A stretch of DNA of 64,000 nt from Streptomyces monomycini (GTDB lineage Bacteria > Actinomycetota > Actinomycetes > Streptomycetales > Streptomycetaceae): contig NZ_JAFIQY010000001.1 of assembly GCF_022271435.1 (NCBI RefSeq), forward strand, positions 310,001 to 374,000, written 5' to 3'. The notes under the pieces were generated by a model that had not been told where the DNA came from, ran no database searches, and saw only the letters and a program-made list of their open reading frames with translations. This document shows, one piece after another, positions 16,333 to 24,720 of the stretch (its first letter is position 1; each line of letters starts with the position of its first letter). The translations under genes and the position numbers were made by a program.

Positions 16333-17649
16333 GTGAGCTCCGCTCCCCAGTCACACCGGGGAATCATGGCCCAGCCGGCGTTCCGCCGCTTCTGGGCGGC
16401 CCGGACGCTGTCCCTGGTCGGCGACTACGCCTTCCGCATCGCTTTCGCCACCCACCTCATCACCGTGACCGGTTCGGCGTCGGTGCTCGCCGCCGCCACC
16501 GCCGCGCTGCTGGTGCCCTCGCTGCTGTTCTACCTGGTCGGTGGGGCGGTGGGAGACCGGACCAAGGCGCGGCGGCGGGTCCTGGTGGTGTGCGACGTGG
16601 CGCGGGTGGTCGTCCTGCTGCTGATCGCCGCCGCCACGTACTGGACGACCAGCGCGCTGCTCCTGGTGGCGCTCTCGTTGCTCATCGGGATCGCCGACGG
16701 CTTCTTCATGCCGGTCTCGTTCTCGTACATGCTGGAGATCACGTCGCGGGACAAGCTGGTCTCCGCGAACTCCGCGCTGTCGGTCAGCATGCAGTTCGGG
16801 CTGATCGGCGGGCCGCTGATCGGCGGTCTGCTGGTGGGGTTCGTCGGGGCGCCCGCCACGTTCGCCTTCGACGCGCTGACCTTCCTGTTCTCCGGGATCC
16901 TGCTGATGGTCCGGCCGAAGGGCGTGACCGGCGCCCGGCCGGTGACCACCGGAGAAGCGGCCGACGAGCCGCGTCAGCCGATGGGCGAGCAACTGCGCCG
17001 CTTCGGCAGGGACATCGTGGAGGCGCTGCACTACGTACGGGGCGTGCCCTGGCTGCTGATTTTTCTGGGCGTCGGCGCGCTGGTGAACGCCGTCTTCGCC
17101 GGTGTGCTCGACGTACCGATTCCGCTGATCATGTCCCCGGAGGGCACCAGCCAGGCCCAGTCACTCGGTGTCTTCTACGCGCTGGAGGGCGTCGGCGCGC
17201 TGATCGGCGCCGTGATCCTGATGCGGCTCACGGTCAAGCGGCTGGGCACCAGCATGTTCGCGATGCTGCTGATGATGGCGGCGGCGCTGACCGCCGTCGG
17301 ATTCTTCGGCGGAGGCGTCCCGGCGCTGGCCCTCGCCCTGCTGTACGGCATCGGGCTGCACGTCTTCAACTCCCTCTACCCGAGCCTGCTCCAGGACCGG
17401 GTGCCGGAGAACCTCACCAGCCGGGTGGGCAGCCTGTCGTTCCTCGGGTTCGACGGCCTGATCCCGCTGGGCACGCTGCTGATGGGCCCGCTGGTGACCA
17501 CCATGGACGCACAGGGCGCGGCCATGGTGGCCGGCGCGGCGGCCGTCCTGCTCAGTCTCGCGGCGCTGCTCGCCCCCAGCATCCGGGGCCTGAAGGCCGA
17601 GCCGCCGGCCGGCGTCCCCGCGGCCGAGCCCGACCTGGCCCCCCGCTGA
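16333..17649 (+). CDS. MFS transporter, probable phosphonate exporter
   Basis: 438-residue membrane protein of the major facilitator superfamily, enterobactin-exporter/MdfA-like group. About ten to twelve hydrophobic helices are visible, with the loop motif GGAVGDRTKARRR between helices 2 and 3 and a long charged central loop (about residues 195-235). GTG 16333 is preceded by AGGGAG. Its position inside the cluster suggests export of the final product and self-resistance. It follows the coupled block after a 63-base gap holding a tandem repeat, so it may have its own control. Confidence 0.88.
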   Translation: MSSAPQSHRGIMAQPAFRRFWAARTLSLVGDYAFRIAFATHLITVTGSASVLAAATAALLVPSLLFYLVGGAVGDRTKARRRVLVVCDVARVVVLLLIAAATYWTTSALLLVALSLLIGIADGFFMPVSFSYMLEITSRDKLVSANSALSVSMQFGLIGGPLIGGLLVGFVGAPATFAFDALTFLFSGILLMVRPKGVTGARPVTTGEAADEPRQPMGEQLRRFGRDIVEALHYVRGVPWLLIFLGVGALVNAVFAGVLDVPIPLIMSPEGTSQAQSLGVFYALEGVGALIGAVILMRLTVKRLGTSMFAMLLMMAAALTAVGFFGGGVPALALALLYGIGLHVFNSLYPSLLQDRVPENLTSRVGSLSFLGFDGLIPLGTLLMGPLVTTMDAQGAAMVAGAAAVLLSLAALLAPSIRGLKAEPPAGVPAAEPDLAPR

Positions 17650-17691
17650 CCCGTCCGCGAGGACCGGCCCACGACCGAACGAAGGAGAGGA

Positions 17692-18762
17692 ATGCCCCGC
17701 ACCGAGATCTCCGCGCACTTCGACGCCGCACGCTGGGGCCGGCTGCACCCCGGCTCCGCGGTGCAGAGCGCCTGCTGGATCGACATCATGCTCAGTCGGC
17801 TGCCCGGAAAGCCCCTGATGGTGCTGCACGAGGACGACGACGGTGCCGCGCTCGGCTTCGTGGGCGCGGTGGTCGGGGAGCCGGGCGCCTACGAGGCGTA
17901 CAACCCGTGGACGATCCTGCGCGCCGACCCCGAAGTATTCCCCGCCGCGCACGCCGACGGGCCGGTGGCCCCGCAGCTCGGCGGCGCGGCGGAGGACATG
18001 CTCCCCAGCGTGGTGCTGTCCGCCCCCGGCTACCTCGGTGACCCGGTCGGTCCGGCCGGCCGGCACCCGGACGCGGTACGCGACTGTCTGTCCGCGGTGC
18101 TGGACCACGCGCGGGACGCCGGGCTGGCGACGGTGTGCGTGCTCTACACCACCCCCGAAGGCGCCGCCGTGCTCGACCCGGTGACCACGGCGCTCGGCGG
18201 CGCGAGCTTCGATCTGACCTCCAGGTCGGTGCTGGAGATCGGCTGGGCGGACTGGGACGACTACCACTCGGGGCCGCGCAACCGGCGGCGGGCCGAGATC
18301 CTGCGGCAGCTGCGCCGGCTGGCCGAGGCCGGGGGCGAAGTGGTCCGCGAGGATCCGCGGCCCCGGTTCGACGAGGTGGTGGCCGCGCGCTGCTGCCTGC
18401 TGCGCCACTACGGCCAGCCCGCGGACGAGGACAGCGAACGGCGCAGGCTGCGCGCCCTGATCGAGGCGTTCGGCGACGACCTCGTGCTGTACTCGGTCGT
18501 CCGCGAGGGCCGCCTCCTGGCCCACGCGCTGTTCGTCGCCCAGGACCGCATCCTGCAGAACATCTACGCCGGCACCACCGAGGAGGGCCGCGCCACACCG
18601 TACGCGCACCTGGCGGCCACGTACTACGCGCCGCTGATGTACGTCACCGGCAAGGAGTTCGACCGGATCGACTACGGCGTGGGCCACGAGACGACCAAGC
18701 GTCTGCGCGGCTGTCTCGTCGTGCCGCTGCGCGGTCACCTGCTGCCGGTGTCCGGGCGGTGA
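17692..18762 (+). CDS. GNAT/FemAB-like aminoacyl transferase 2
   Basis: 356 residues, same general architecture as the protein at 7517 but only distantly similar. The C-terminal GNAT half has RNRRRAEILRQLRRLAEAGG, ARCCLLRHYGQ, then strands VLYSVVREGRLLAHALFVAQ and RIDYGVGHETTKRLRGC. GAAGGAGAGGA precedes ATG 17692. Two such enzymes in one cluster would allow two successive aminoacyl-tRNA-dependent peptide bonds, as expected for a dipeptidyl-phosphonate. It is the last gene before a strong terminator. The donor amino acid is unknown, and a simple acetyltransferase role is possible. Confidence 0.65.
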   Translation: MPRTEISAHFDAARWGRLHPGSAVQSACWIDIMLSRLPGKPLMVLHEDDDGAALGFVGAVVGEPGAYEAYNPWTILRADPEVFPAAHADGPVAPQLGGAAEDMLPSVVLSAPGYLGDPVGPAGRHPDAVRDCLSAVLDHARDAGLATVCVLYTTPEGAAVLDPVTTALGGASFDLTSRSVLEIGWADWDDYHSGPRNRRRAEILRQLRRLAEAGGEVVREDPRPRFDEVVAARCCLLRHYGQPADEDSERRRLRALIEAFGDDLVLYSVVREGRLLAHALFVAQDRILQNIYAGTTEEGRATPYAHLAATYYAPLMYVTGKEFDRIDYGVGHETTKRLRGCLVVPLRGHLLPVSGR

Positions 18763-18764
18763 CG

Positions 18765-18803
18765 GGCGGGCCGGGCGACGTGTCGGCGGCCGCCCGGCCC
18801 GCC
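18765..18803. terminator. Bidirectional hairpin terminator at cluster end
   Basis: GGCGGGCCGGGCG (18765-18777) pairs perfectly with 18791-18803 across a 13-base loop, two bases after the GNAT stop and between convergent genes. Confidence 0.85.
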
Positions 18804-18840
18804 GAGGGCTGCCTGTGCCACTGCCGCCGGACTTCGAGCA

Positions 18841-20103
18841 CTACCGTCCGTGGTTCTCAGGGGGCGTCGTGCCCGGCGCCCTGCCACAGAATTCCGCTTC
18901 CCCGACGTCCTCGTACCGCTGCACGGTCTGCCGCGTCAGCCAGTCACCGTTGACGTTGAAGGCGAGCAGGTGCCGGCCCCCCACGGTGCCGTAGGCGTGC
19001 GTCAGGGAACCGTGCAGGCTTCCGTCGTGGCCCCAGACCGTCACGCCGCAGGACAGTTCGCGGCCCATGAGCCCGAGTCCGTACCGGTCGGGGAGGGCTT
19101 CTTCCGGCAGGCGTACCGCGTGCAGCATGGCCCGCATCTGTGCCGCCGGCAGCAGGTCGCCGCGCAGCAGTGCGGCCAGGAAGCGGGCGATGTCCCCGGT
19201 GGTGCTCACGATGTCGGCCGACCCGGCCCACATGGTGGTGTTGTAGTCCGTCGCGTCGTGGATCGCGGCGTGCGGGTCCTGGACGTAGAGCGTGGAGTAC
19301 GCGACGGGGCGCGGGCCGGGCAGCGTGGGGTCGGTGCCGGGAAAGGACGTCTCGCGCAGCCGCAGCGGGCGCAGGATGCGGCGTTCGATCTCGTGGCGGT
19401 AGGAGTGGCCGGTCACCTTTTCGACGATCATTCCGGCGACGAGGTAGTTGGTGTTGGAGTACGCCCAGCCCTTGCCCGGCGCGAACAGCGGCCGGTGCCG
19501 GAGCGCGGCACGCAGTACGTCGTCGGGAGCGAACGTGTCGTAGCGGTGTCTGAGGAAGCCCGCGCCGGTGTAGCGCTCCTTCAGCGCGGCGTCGTCGCTG
19601 AAGTTGTAGAGCCCGCTGGTCTGCTGGAGCACCTGGCGTACGGATATCCGGCGGCCGTCGTTGCCGTTGCCGCGGATCGCGCCCGGGAGCCACCGGTCCA
19701 CGCTGTCGCCGAGGCCGAGTCTCCCCTCGGCTTCGAGTTGCAGGACGACGGTGGCGAGAAAGGTCTTGGTGACGCTGGCGGCCCGGAAGTGGTCGGCGGC
19801 GCTGCGCTCCCGTCCGGTGCCGAGGTCGGCGACTCCGGCCGTGCCGTTCCACACTCCGTGCTCGTCGCGTGCTTGGGCGGCCACGCCGGGCAGGCGGACC
19901 TCGGCCACCAACCGGCCCAGGGCCCGGCGGGTCGACGGGTGCTCCGCGGATGCCTGGTGGCCGGGCTCCGCGGCCTGTGCCGGTCCCGTCAGAGCGGTCA
20001 CGCCGAGGACGAAGGACACCGCCGTACCCGCGCAGCGGCGGAAGCGACGGGCACGGTGTGCGGGGGAACGAGGGGCACGGTCCTGCATACGGGGCCTCGG
20101 CAT
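18841..20103 (-). CDS. Secreted serine hydrolase, beta-lactamase class C / DD-peptidase family
   Basis: 420 residues. A twin-Arg-rich N-terminus and hydrophobic core (about 24-44, ending TGPAQA) form a signal peptide. The catalytic triad motifs are all present: SVTK (Ser110, Lys113), YSN (Tyr215-Asn217) and HDG in WGHDGSLHGS (about 380). The family covers D-Ala-D-Ala carboxypeptidases, esterases and peptide hydrolases outside the membrane. Start ATG 20103 has GGAGGAG 8 bases upstream, far better than anything further out. It converges on the phosphonate cluster and is probably separate from it, although a secreted peptidase could process a phosphonopeptide. Confidence 0.85.
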   Translation of the reverse strand: MPRPRMQDRAPRSPAHRARRFRRCAGTAVSFVLGVTALTGPAQAAEPGHQASAEHPSTRRALGRLVAEVRLPGVAAQARDEHGVWNGTAGVADLGTGRERSAADHFRAASVTKTFLATVVLQLEAEGRLGLGDSVDRWLPGAIRGNGNDGRRISVRQVLQQTSGLYNFSDDAALKERYTGAGFLRHRYDTFAPDDVLRAALRHRPLFAPGKGWAYSNTNYLVAGMIVEKVTGHSYRHEIERRILRPLRLRETSFPGTDPTLPGPRPVAYSTLYVQDPHAAIHDATDYNTTMWAGSADIVSTTGDIARFLAALLRGDLLPAAQMRAMLHAVRLPEEALPDRYGLGLMGRELSCGVTVWGHDGSLHGSLTHAYGTVGGRHLLAFNVNGDWLTRQTVQRYEDVGEAEFCGRAPGTTPPENHGR

Positions 20104-20245
20104 ACGGGGTCTCCTCCCCGACCGCACGCGACGGCGCCCGGCGGGGCGTCGGCTCGCCTGTTCCAGGAGCCGCGCGTGTCTCGGCAAGCAACAGTCGGCC
20201 GAGCATAATCGGCGCCACCGTGCGTGTCCTGCGGGAGACTTGGAT

Positions 20246-20827
20246 TCAGCCCCGGGCCCTGCCGCGAGCCCGGTCGAAGGCCCATGCCCCCAACCCCACC
20301 AGCACCGCCGCCCCGGCCGCGTACACCGGCAGCCAGAGGGTCGTGGTGGCGGACAGGCAGTCGGCCACGGCGGCCTGACTGTTGACGTCCTGGGCGTGCG
20401 CCAGGGCGGCGCCGTCGCGGCCGGCCAGGCCGGCCAGCGCCGCCTCGGTGCGGATGCTTTCGTAGCTGCCCAGCGCGGGGCACCGGTCACGGGTGCCCGG
20501 CATCGGGAACAGCCAGGCCCAGCGCTGCATCATGGGGGCCAGGGTGATCGCCGCGCACAGGCCGACGACCAGCGAGAACGCCGTCAGGTTCGCGATGTAC
20601 GCGCGGCGGAGGCCGGGGGCCCACGGCGGCAGCCGGTAGAAGGAGAGGATCACCGCGAGCAGCGTCACGCCGACGTACGTGGCGAACCACTGCCACGAAC
20701 CCTGCGCGAGGGCGGCCGTCAGCACGGCGGCGAGCCCGATGCCGATGACTCCCGACCCGCCGGGGACGGTGTGGACCGCGCCGGCGGGTGCCGGACTCCG
20801 GTCTCCTCGGCGGCTGGGGTCGTCCAC
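20246..20827 (-). CDS. Small integral membrane protein of unknown function
   Basis: 193 residues with four likely hydrophobic helices: GVIGIGLAAVLTAALAQG, then WFATYVGVTLLAVILSFY, FSLVVGLCAAITLAPMMQ and WLPVYAAGAAVLVGLGAWA. Between the third and fourth helices is a hydrophilic loop of about 60 residues with two Cys. GTG 20827 is chosen for the GGAGGAG just upstream. I do not recognise the family. It lies 142 bases upstream of the serine hydrolase on the same strand and may be cotranscribed with it. Confidence 0.65.
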   Translation of the reverse strand: MDDPSRRGDRSPAPAGAVHTVPGGSGVIGIGLAAVLTAALAQGSWQWFATYVGVTLLAVILSFYRLPPWAPGLRRAYIANLTAFSLVVGLCAAITLAPMMQRWAWLFPMPGTRDRCPALGSYESIRTEAALAGLAGRDGAALAHAQDVNSQAAVADCLSATTTLWLPVYAAGAAVLVGLGAWAFDRARGRARG

Positions 20828-20979
20828 GGCTCCTCCTGCCTGGTCCGGACACCGGACCAGCATCCCGGCGCACCGCACCGGCACGCCGCCGCCATGCCGG
20901 GCCGGTCCGGAAGCCTGGCCCGGATGGCGGCACCCCGCGCCTCGGTCCCCGGGGCGCCCCCGCCCCGTCCGGCGCGGGA

Positions 20980-21003
20980 TTACGTAAGGCCCCGGCTACG
21001 TAG
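20980..21003. promoter_or_regulatory. Pair of TACGTA palindromes, possible operator
   Basis: TTACGTAA (20980-20987) and CTACGTAG (20996-21003) are both perfect 8-bp palindromes, 16 bases centre to centre, in the 283-base divergent gap upstream of the LuxR gene at 21111. The helical phasing suits two dimers or one tetramer of a regulator. Confidence 0.4.
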
Positions 21004-21110
21004 TTCTCGCCGACGCGGTGATTCCCCTTCCGGCGGCATGGTCGGTACAGCAGTCACGTACCGGCTCCGGACGGATGGGGACGCGCCGGTGAACAGGACA
21101 GGGGAATCAC

Positions 21111-21767
21111 GTGCTCAGCTCGCCTCCGGCCGCCACGGCTTCCGTACCCACCGCGCGGCGGGTGCGGGTGGCGGTCACCGCACCCGACCCGATCAGCCGT
21201 GAGGGGGTCCTCAGCCAGCTGCGCCGCCACCCGGAGGTCGATCTCGGGGAGGACGCCGGTTCCGCCACCGTGGCCGTGCTCGTCGAGGACGTACTCGACG
21301 AGGCGGCGCTCGCCCGGCTGCGGCGGCTCGTACGCAGCGAGGGAGCGCGGGTGGTGCTCGTCGTGGGGACCATCCGCGAGAACGAGCTGCTGGACGTCAT
21401 CGAGTGCGGCGCGGGCGCCATCGTGTGGCGCCGCGAGGCCACCGCGCACCGGCTGGTGCAGGCGGTGCTGACCGCGGCCGAGGGCGGCGGCGACCTGCCC
21501 GCCGACCTGCTGGGCCGGCTCATCAGCCAGGTGGGCCGCCTGCACCGGGGCGGCGCCGACCAGCCGGGGTCCTTCCTGGGCCTCACCTCGCGCGAGGTGG
21601 ACGTCGTGCGGCTGGTCGCCGAGGGGTTCGACACCTCGGAGGTCGCCACCAAGCTGTCGTACTCCGAACGCACCGTCAAGAACGTCATGCACGGGCTCAC
21701 CACCCGCCTGCACCTGCGCAACCGCTCGCACGCGGTGGCGTACGCCCTCCGCGAGGGCTACATCTGA
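21111..21767 (+). CDS. LuxR-family regulator of the contractile injection system locus
   Basis: 218 residues: a receiver-like N-terminal half (RVRVAVTAPDPISREG...) and a LuxR helix-turn-helix from about residue 155 (LTSREVDVVRLVAEG, YSERTVKN, LRNRSHAVAYALREG). The segment where a phospho-acceptor Asp would lie reads ATVAVLVEDVLDE, so phosphorylation is doubtful. GTG 21111 follows AGGGGAA. It is clearly paralogous to the regulator at 2570, especially through the C-terminal third. It stands at the head of the injection-system genes, so control of these is likely. Twin palindromes upstream could be its own site. Confidence 0.85.
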   Translation: MLSSPPAATASVPTARRVRVAVTAPDPISREGVLSQLRRHPEVDLGEDAGSATVAVLVEDVLDEAALARLRRLVRSEGARVVLVVGTIRENELLDVIECGAGAIVWRREATAHRLVQAVLTAAEGGGDLPADLLGRLISQVGRLHRGGADQPGSFLGLTSREVDVVRLVAEGFDTSEVATKLSYSERTVKNVMHGLTTRLHLRNRSHAVAYALREGYI

Positions 21768-21958
21768 CCGGACGGACGGCGGGCGCGGTCCTTGGGGCAC
21801 GAGCACTGCCCCGCCGTCGTCCCCGGCGTGCCTGCGCCCCGGACGGCACAGGGGCCACGATCGGCAGCAGGGCCGCGCACAGCCGACGCGACCGGCGGCA
21901 GGGCCGCGCAGCGCCGATGCCGGGGACGGCGGGGCGGCCGGCAGGTGGGAGCACGTAA

Positions 21959-22636
21959 GTGATTCATGAGGTGGACGAGGTCCTCAAGGGGCTCATCGGC
22001 GGCGGGGCTCTGGCCGGGGCCGGTATCGACGTGTCCTTCGAGGTGCCCACCCGTGACTGGGCGGCGCGGCGCAACGCGCCGGTGGTCAACGCCTATTTGT
22101 ACGACGTACGGGAGGACATGGCCCGGCGGCAGCGCGGACGCACGGCGCTGCGCGACGAGCGCGACATCGTCGTACGCCGCCGTCGCGCGCCGCGCTGGTT
22201 CCAGCTCTCCTACCTGGTGACGGCCTGGACGAAGACACCGCAGGACGAACACCGGCTGCTGTCCGCGGTGCTGGCCACCCTGCTGCCGCACGAACTGCTC
22301 GCCGCCGAGGAGCTTCCGGAATCACTCGGGCGCCTCGGCCTGGCGGTACCGGTGACGGTGAGCGGCAGCCAGTCGGAGGCCCGTTCCCTGGCCGACATCT
22401 GGTCGGCGCTGGGCGGGGAGCTCAAGCCCTCCCTGGATGTCGCGGTGACCGTGCCGTTCCCGGCGTTCCCCGACTACGACGCGGGGCCCCCGGTCACGGA
22501 GGGAGCGGTGGTCCGGGTACGCGGTGCGGACGGCGGCCCGCCCCGGTCGGAGGAGCGCGGCCACCGGCCCCGTCAGATCGCGGAGGCCCGCGCCGCACAC
22601 GAGCAGGCGGCGGCCCGCCGCAAGGAGCAGACGTGA
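21959..22636 (+). CDS. cis16: DUF4255 protein, CIS cap/tail terminator (Cis16-like)
   Basis: 225 residues matching the DUF4255 / Pvc16 N-terminal family: IHEVDEVLKGLI at the start, then ARRNAPVVNAYLYDVREDM, WFQLSYLVTAWT and SLADIWSALGGELKPSL. In contractile injection systems this protein caps or terminates the sheath-tube at the end distal to the baseplate. The C-terminal 40 residues are charged and disordered. GTG 21959 has GGGAG 9 bases upstream; the stop overlaps the ATPase GTG by 4 bases. Confidence 0.85.
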   Translation: MIHEVDEVLKGLIGGGALAGAGIDVSFEVPTRDWAARRNAPVVNAYLYDVREDMARRQRGRTALRDERDIVVRRRRAPRWFQLSYLVTAWTKTPQDEHRLLSAVLATLLPHELLAAEELPESLGRLGLAVPVTVSGSQSEARSLADIWSALGGELKPSLDVAVTVPFPAFPDYDAGPPVTEGAVVRVRGADGGPPRSEERGHRPRQIAEARAAHEQAAARRKEQT

Positions 22637-24687
22637 GCAGTACCTCGCCCCTGGACGACGTTCTCTCCACGGCTTCCGGGGTTCTTGGGGCGGCCGGTCC
22701 GGCGCGTGCGCTCCTCGGCCGGCTGGCGGAGCTGCGGAACGCGGTGACCGCGCTGGTCGAACACCGCTCCGCCGGCGATCCCACCGCGGACGACCCGTTG
22801 CGCGGCCTCTACCTGTCCGAGGACGCCGTGGGCCGTCTGCTGCGCACCTGGCCGCGTGCGGTGCCGGAGAGCGTCTGGGAAGCGGACGCAGCACCGGACG
22901 CATCGGCGGAGTGGCCGCCGGACGCCGACGACCGTCTGGCCCGTACGGCCGCCCGGCTGCGGCTGACCGAGCTGGACACCGCCGTGCTCCTCATCGCCCT
23001 CGCCCCCGACCTCGACCGCACCTTCGAGCCGCTGTACGGCTACCTCAACGACGACGTGAGCCGCCGCCGCGCCACCGTGGGCCTCGCCCTCGACCTGTGC
23101 GGGCTGCCCGCGCACCTGCCGGAGGCGCGCGCCCGGTTCCACCTTTCGGCGCCGTTGCGCGCCCTCGGACTGCTGACCGTCGAGGAGCCCGAACGACCGC
23201 TTCTGACCCGTTCGTTGTCCGTACCCGACCGGTTCACCGCCCATCTGCTGGGTGACGACATCCCGGATGCCGCACTCCTCGGGCTGCTGCATCCGATGCC
23301 GGAGCCGCTGCCCGGTGCGGAACACGACGCGGCCTTCGTACGGCGGCTGGCCGCGCGCCTCGGCGACGGGCCGTTCACCGTCTACCTGCGGGAGCACCGT
23401 GCGGGCGATGCCTTGGCGGCCCTCGCGTCCGCGCTGCACGAGGCGGGCGTGGACGCGCTGCGTTTCCAAGGACCACCGCACCACGTCCCGGAGCTGTTGC
23501 GGGAGGCGCGGCTGACCGGCCGGGCGGCCGTGGTGGACGGTCTGCCCGAGCACCCGGGGCCGATGGTCGCCGAGCTGTCCGCGGCCACCGACGTGACCGT
23601 GCTGCTGACCGACTCCCGTCCGTACGATCCCCAGTGGTCCGCGCACGACCCGCTGGTGCTCCAGGCTCCCCGGCGGCCGGCCGGGGGCACGGCCTCCTGG
23701 CGTACCGCGCTGGGGCCGGCGGCCGACGGCTTCGACCTGGCCGCCACCGTGGCGCCGTACCATCTCGGCGGCGAACACATCGTCCGCGCCGCCCGGGCAG
23801 CGACGGCGCTCGCCGCCTTCGACGGCACCGCGCTCACCGCCGCCCACGTCCAGCTCGCCGCGCGGCAGCAGTCGGCCTCCGGCCTCGAACGGCACGCTCG
23901 CCGCATCCGGCCCGCGGTGGACTGGCACGACCTGGTCCTGCCCGACGGGCCCCTCGCCCAGCTGCGCGAACTCGCCCTGCGCGCCCGGCACCGCGACCGG
24001 GTGCTCGGCGACTGGCGGCTCAGTGCCGGCGGCGGCCGCGGCCGCGGCGTCCTCGGCCTCTTCGCGGGCGAGTCCGGCACCGGCAAGACGCTGTCCGCCG
24101 AGGTGATCGCCGCCGACCTGGGGGTCGATCTGTACGTGGTCCAGCTGTCCTCGATCGTGGACAAGTACGTCGGCGAGACCGAGAAGAACCTCGAACGGAT
24201 CTTCACGGAGGCCGACCGTACGGACGCCGTGCTCCTCTTCGACGAGGCCGACGCCGTGTTCGGCAAGCGCTCGGAGGTCAAGGACGCGCACGACAGGTAC
24301 GCCAACCTGGAGAGCGCCTACCTGCTGCAACGCCTGGAGTCCTTCGACGGCACCGCCCTGCTGACCACCAATCTGCGGGCCAACATCGACGACGCGTTCA
24401 CCCGCCGCCTCGATCAGGTGGTCGACTTCCCGTTCCCGGACGCCGGACAGCGTCTCGCGCTGTGGCGGCACGGCCTGTCGCACGTGCCCCGCGCCGAGGA
24501 CGTCGACGTCGAGTCCTTGGCCGAGGACTTCGAACTGGCCGGCGGCTCGATCCGCAGCGCGGTGGTCACCGCCGCCTACCTCGCGGCGGGCCGGGACGAG
24601 CCGGTCGCGGCGGGCGACCTGCGGGAGGGCGCCCGCCGCGAGTACCGCAAGGCGGGCCGGCTGGTCCCGGACGAGACGAGCTGGTGA
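22633..24687 (+). CDS. cis15: AAA+ ATPase of the contractile injection system (Cis15-like)
   Basis: 684 residues. An N-terminal helical half (about 1-440) lacks a recognisable P-loop and is typical of Afp15/Pvc15-type proteins. The C-terminal AAA+ module has Walker A GESGTGKT (479-486), Walker B VLLFDEAD (533-540), a sensor-1 region TALLTTNLRANIDDAF and an arginine-finger segment TRRLDQVVDFPFP. The family acts in particle assembly or length control in the cytoplasm. It is coupled to the cap gene by a GTGA overlap, and ends 33 bases from the convergent CisA-like gene. Confidence 0.9.
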   Translation: MSSTSPLDDVLSTASGVLGAAGPARALLGRLAELRNAVTALVEHRSAGDPTADDPLRGLYLSEDAVGRLLRTWPRAVPESVWEADAAPDASAEWPPDADDRLARTAARLRLTELDTAVLLIALAPDLDRTFEPLYGYLNDDVSRRRATVGLALDLCGLPAHLPEARARFHLSAPLRALGLLTVEEPERPLLTRSLSVPDRFTAHLLGDDIPDAALLGLLHPMPEPLPGAEHDAAFVRRLAARLGDGPFTVYLREHRAGDALAALASALHEAGVDALRFQGPPHHVPELLREARLTGRAAVVDGLPEHPGPMVAELSAATDVTVLLTDSRPYDPQWSAHDPLVLQAPRRPAGGTASWRTALGPAADGFDLAATVAPYHLGGEHIVRAARAATALAAFDGTALTAAHVQLAARQQSASGLERHARRIRPAVDWHDLVLPDGPLAQLRELALRARHRDRVLGDWRLSAGGGRGRGVLGLFAGESGTGKTLSAEVIAADLGVDLYVVQLSSIVDKYVGETEKNLERIFTEADRTDAVLLFDEADAVFGKRSEVKDAHDRYANLESAYLLQRLESFDGTALLTTNLRANIDDAFTRRLDQVVDFPFPDAGQRLALWRHGLSHVPRAEDVDVESLAEDFELAGGSIRSAVVTAAYLAAGRDEPVAAGDLREGARREYRKAGRLVPDETSW

Positions 24688-24720
24688 CACGGCGGGGCTG
24701 CTCGCCCGGCCGGCGCGTGG

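Noticed and set aside
20104..20490. N-terminal extension of the serine hydrolase to 549 residues
   Set aside because: The extension has random Arg/Pro-rich composition, would bury the signal peptide and lacks the strong ribosome site seen before ATG 20103.
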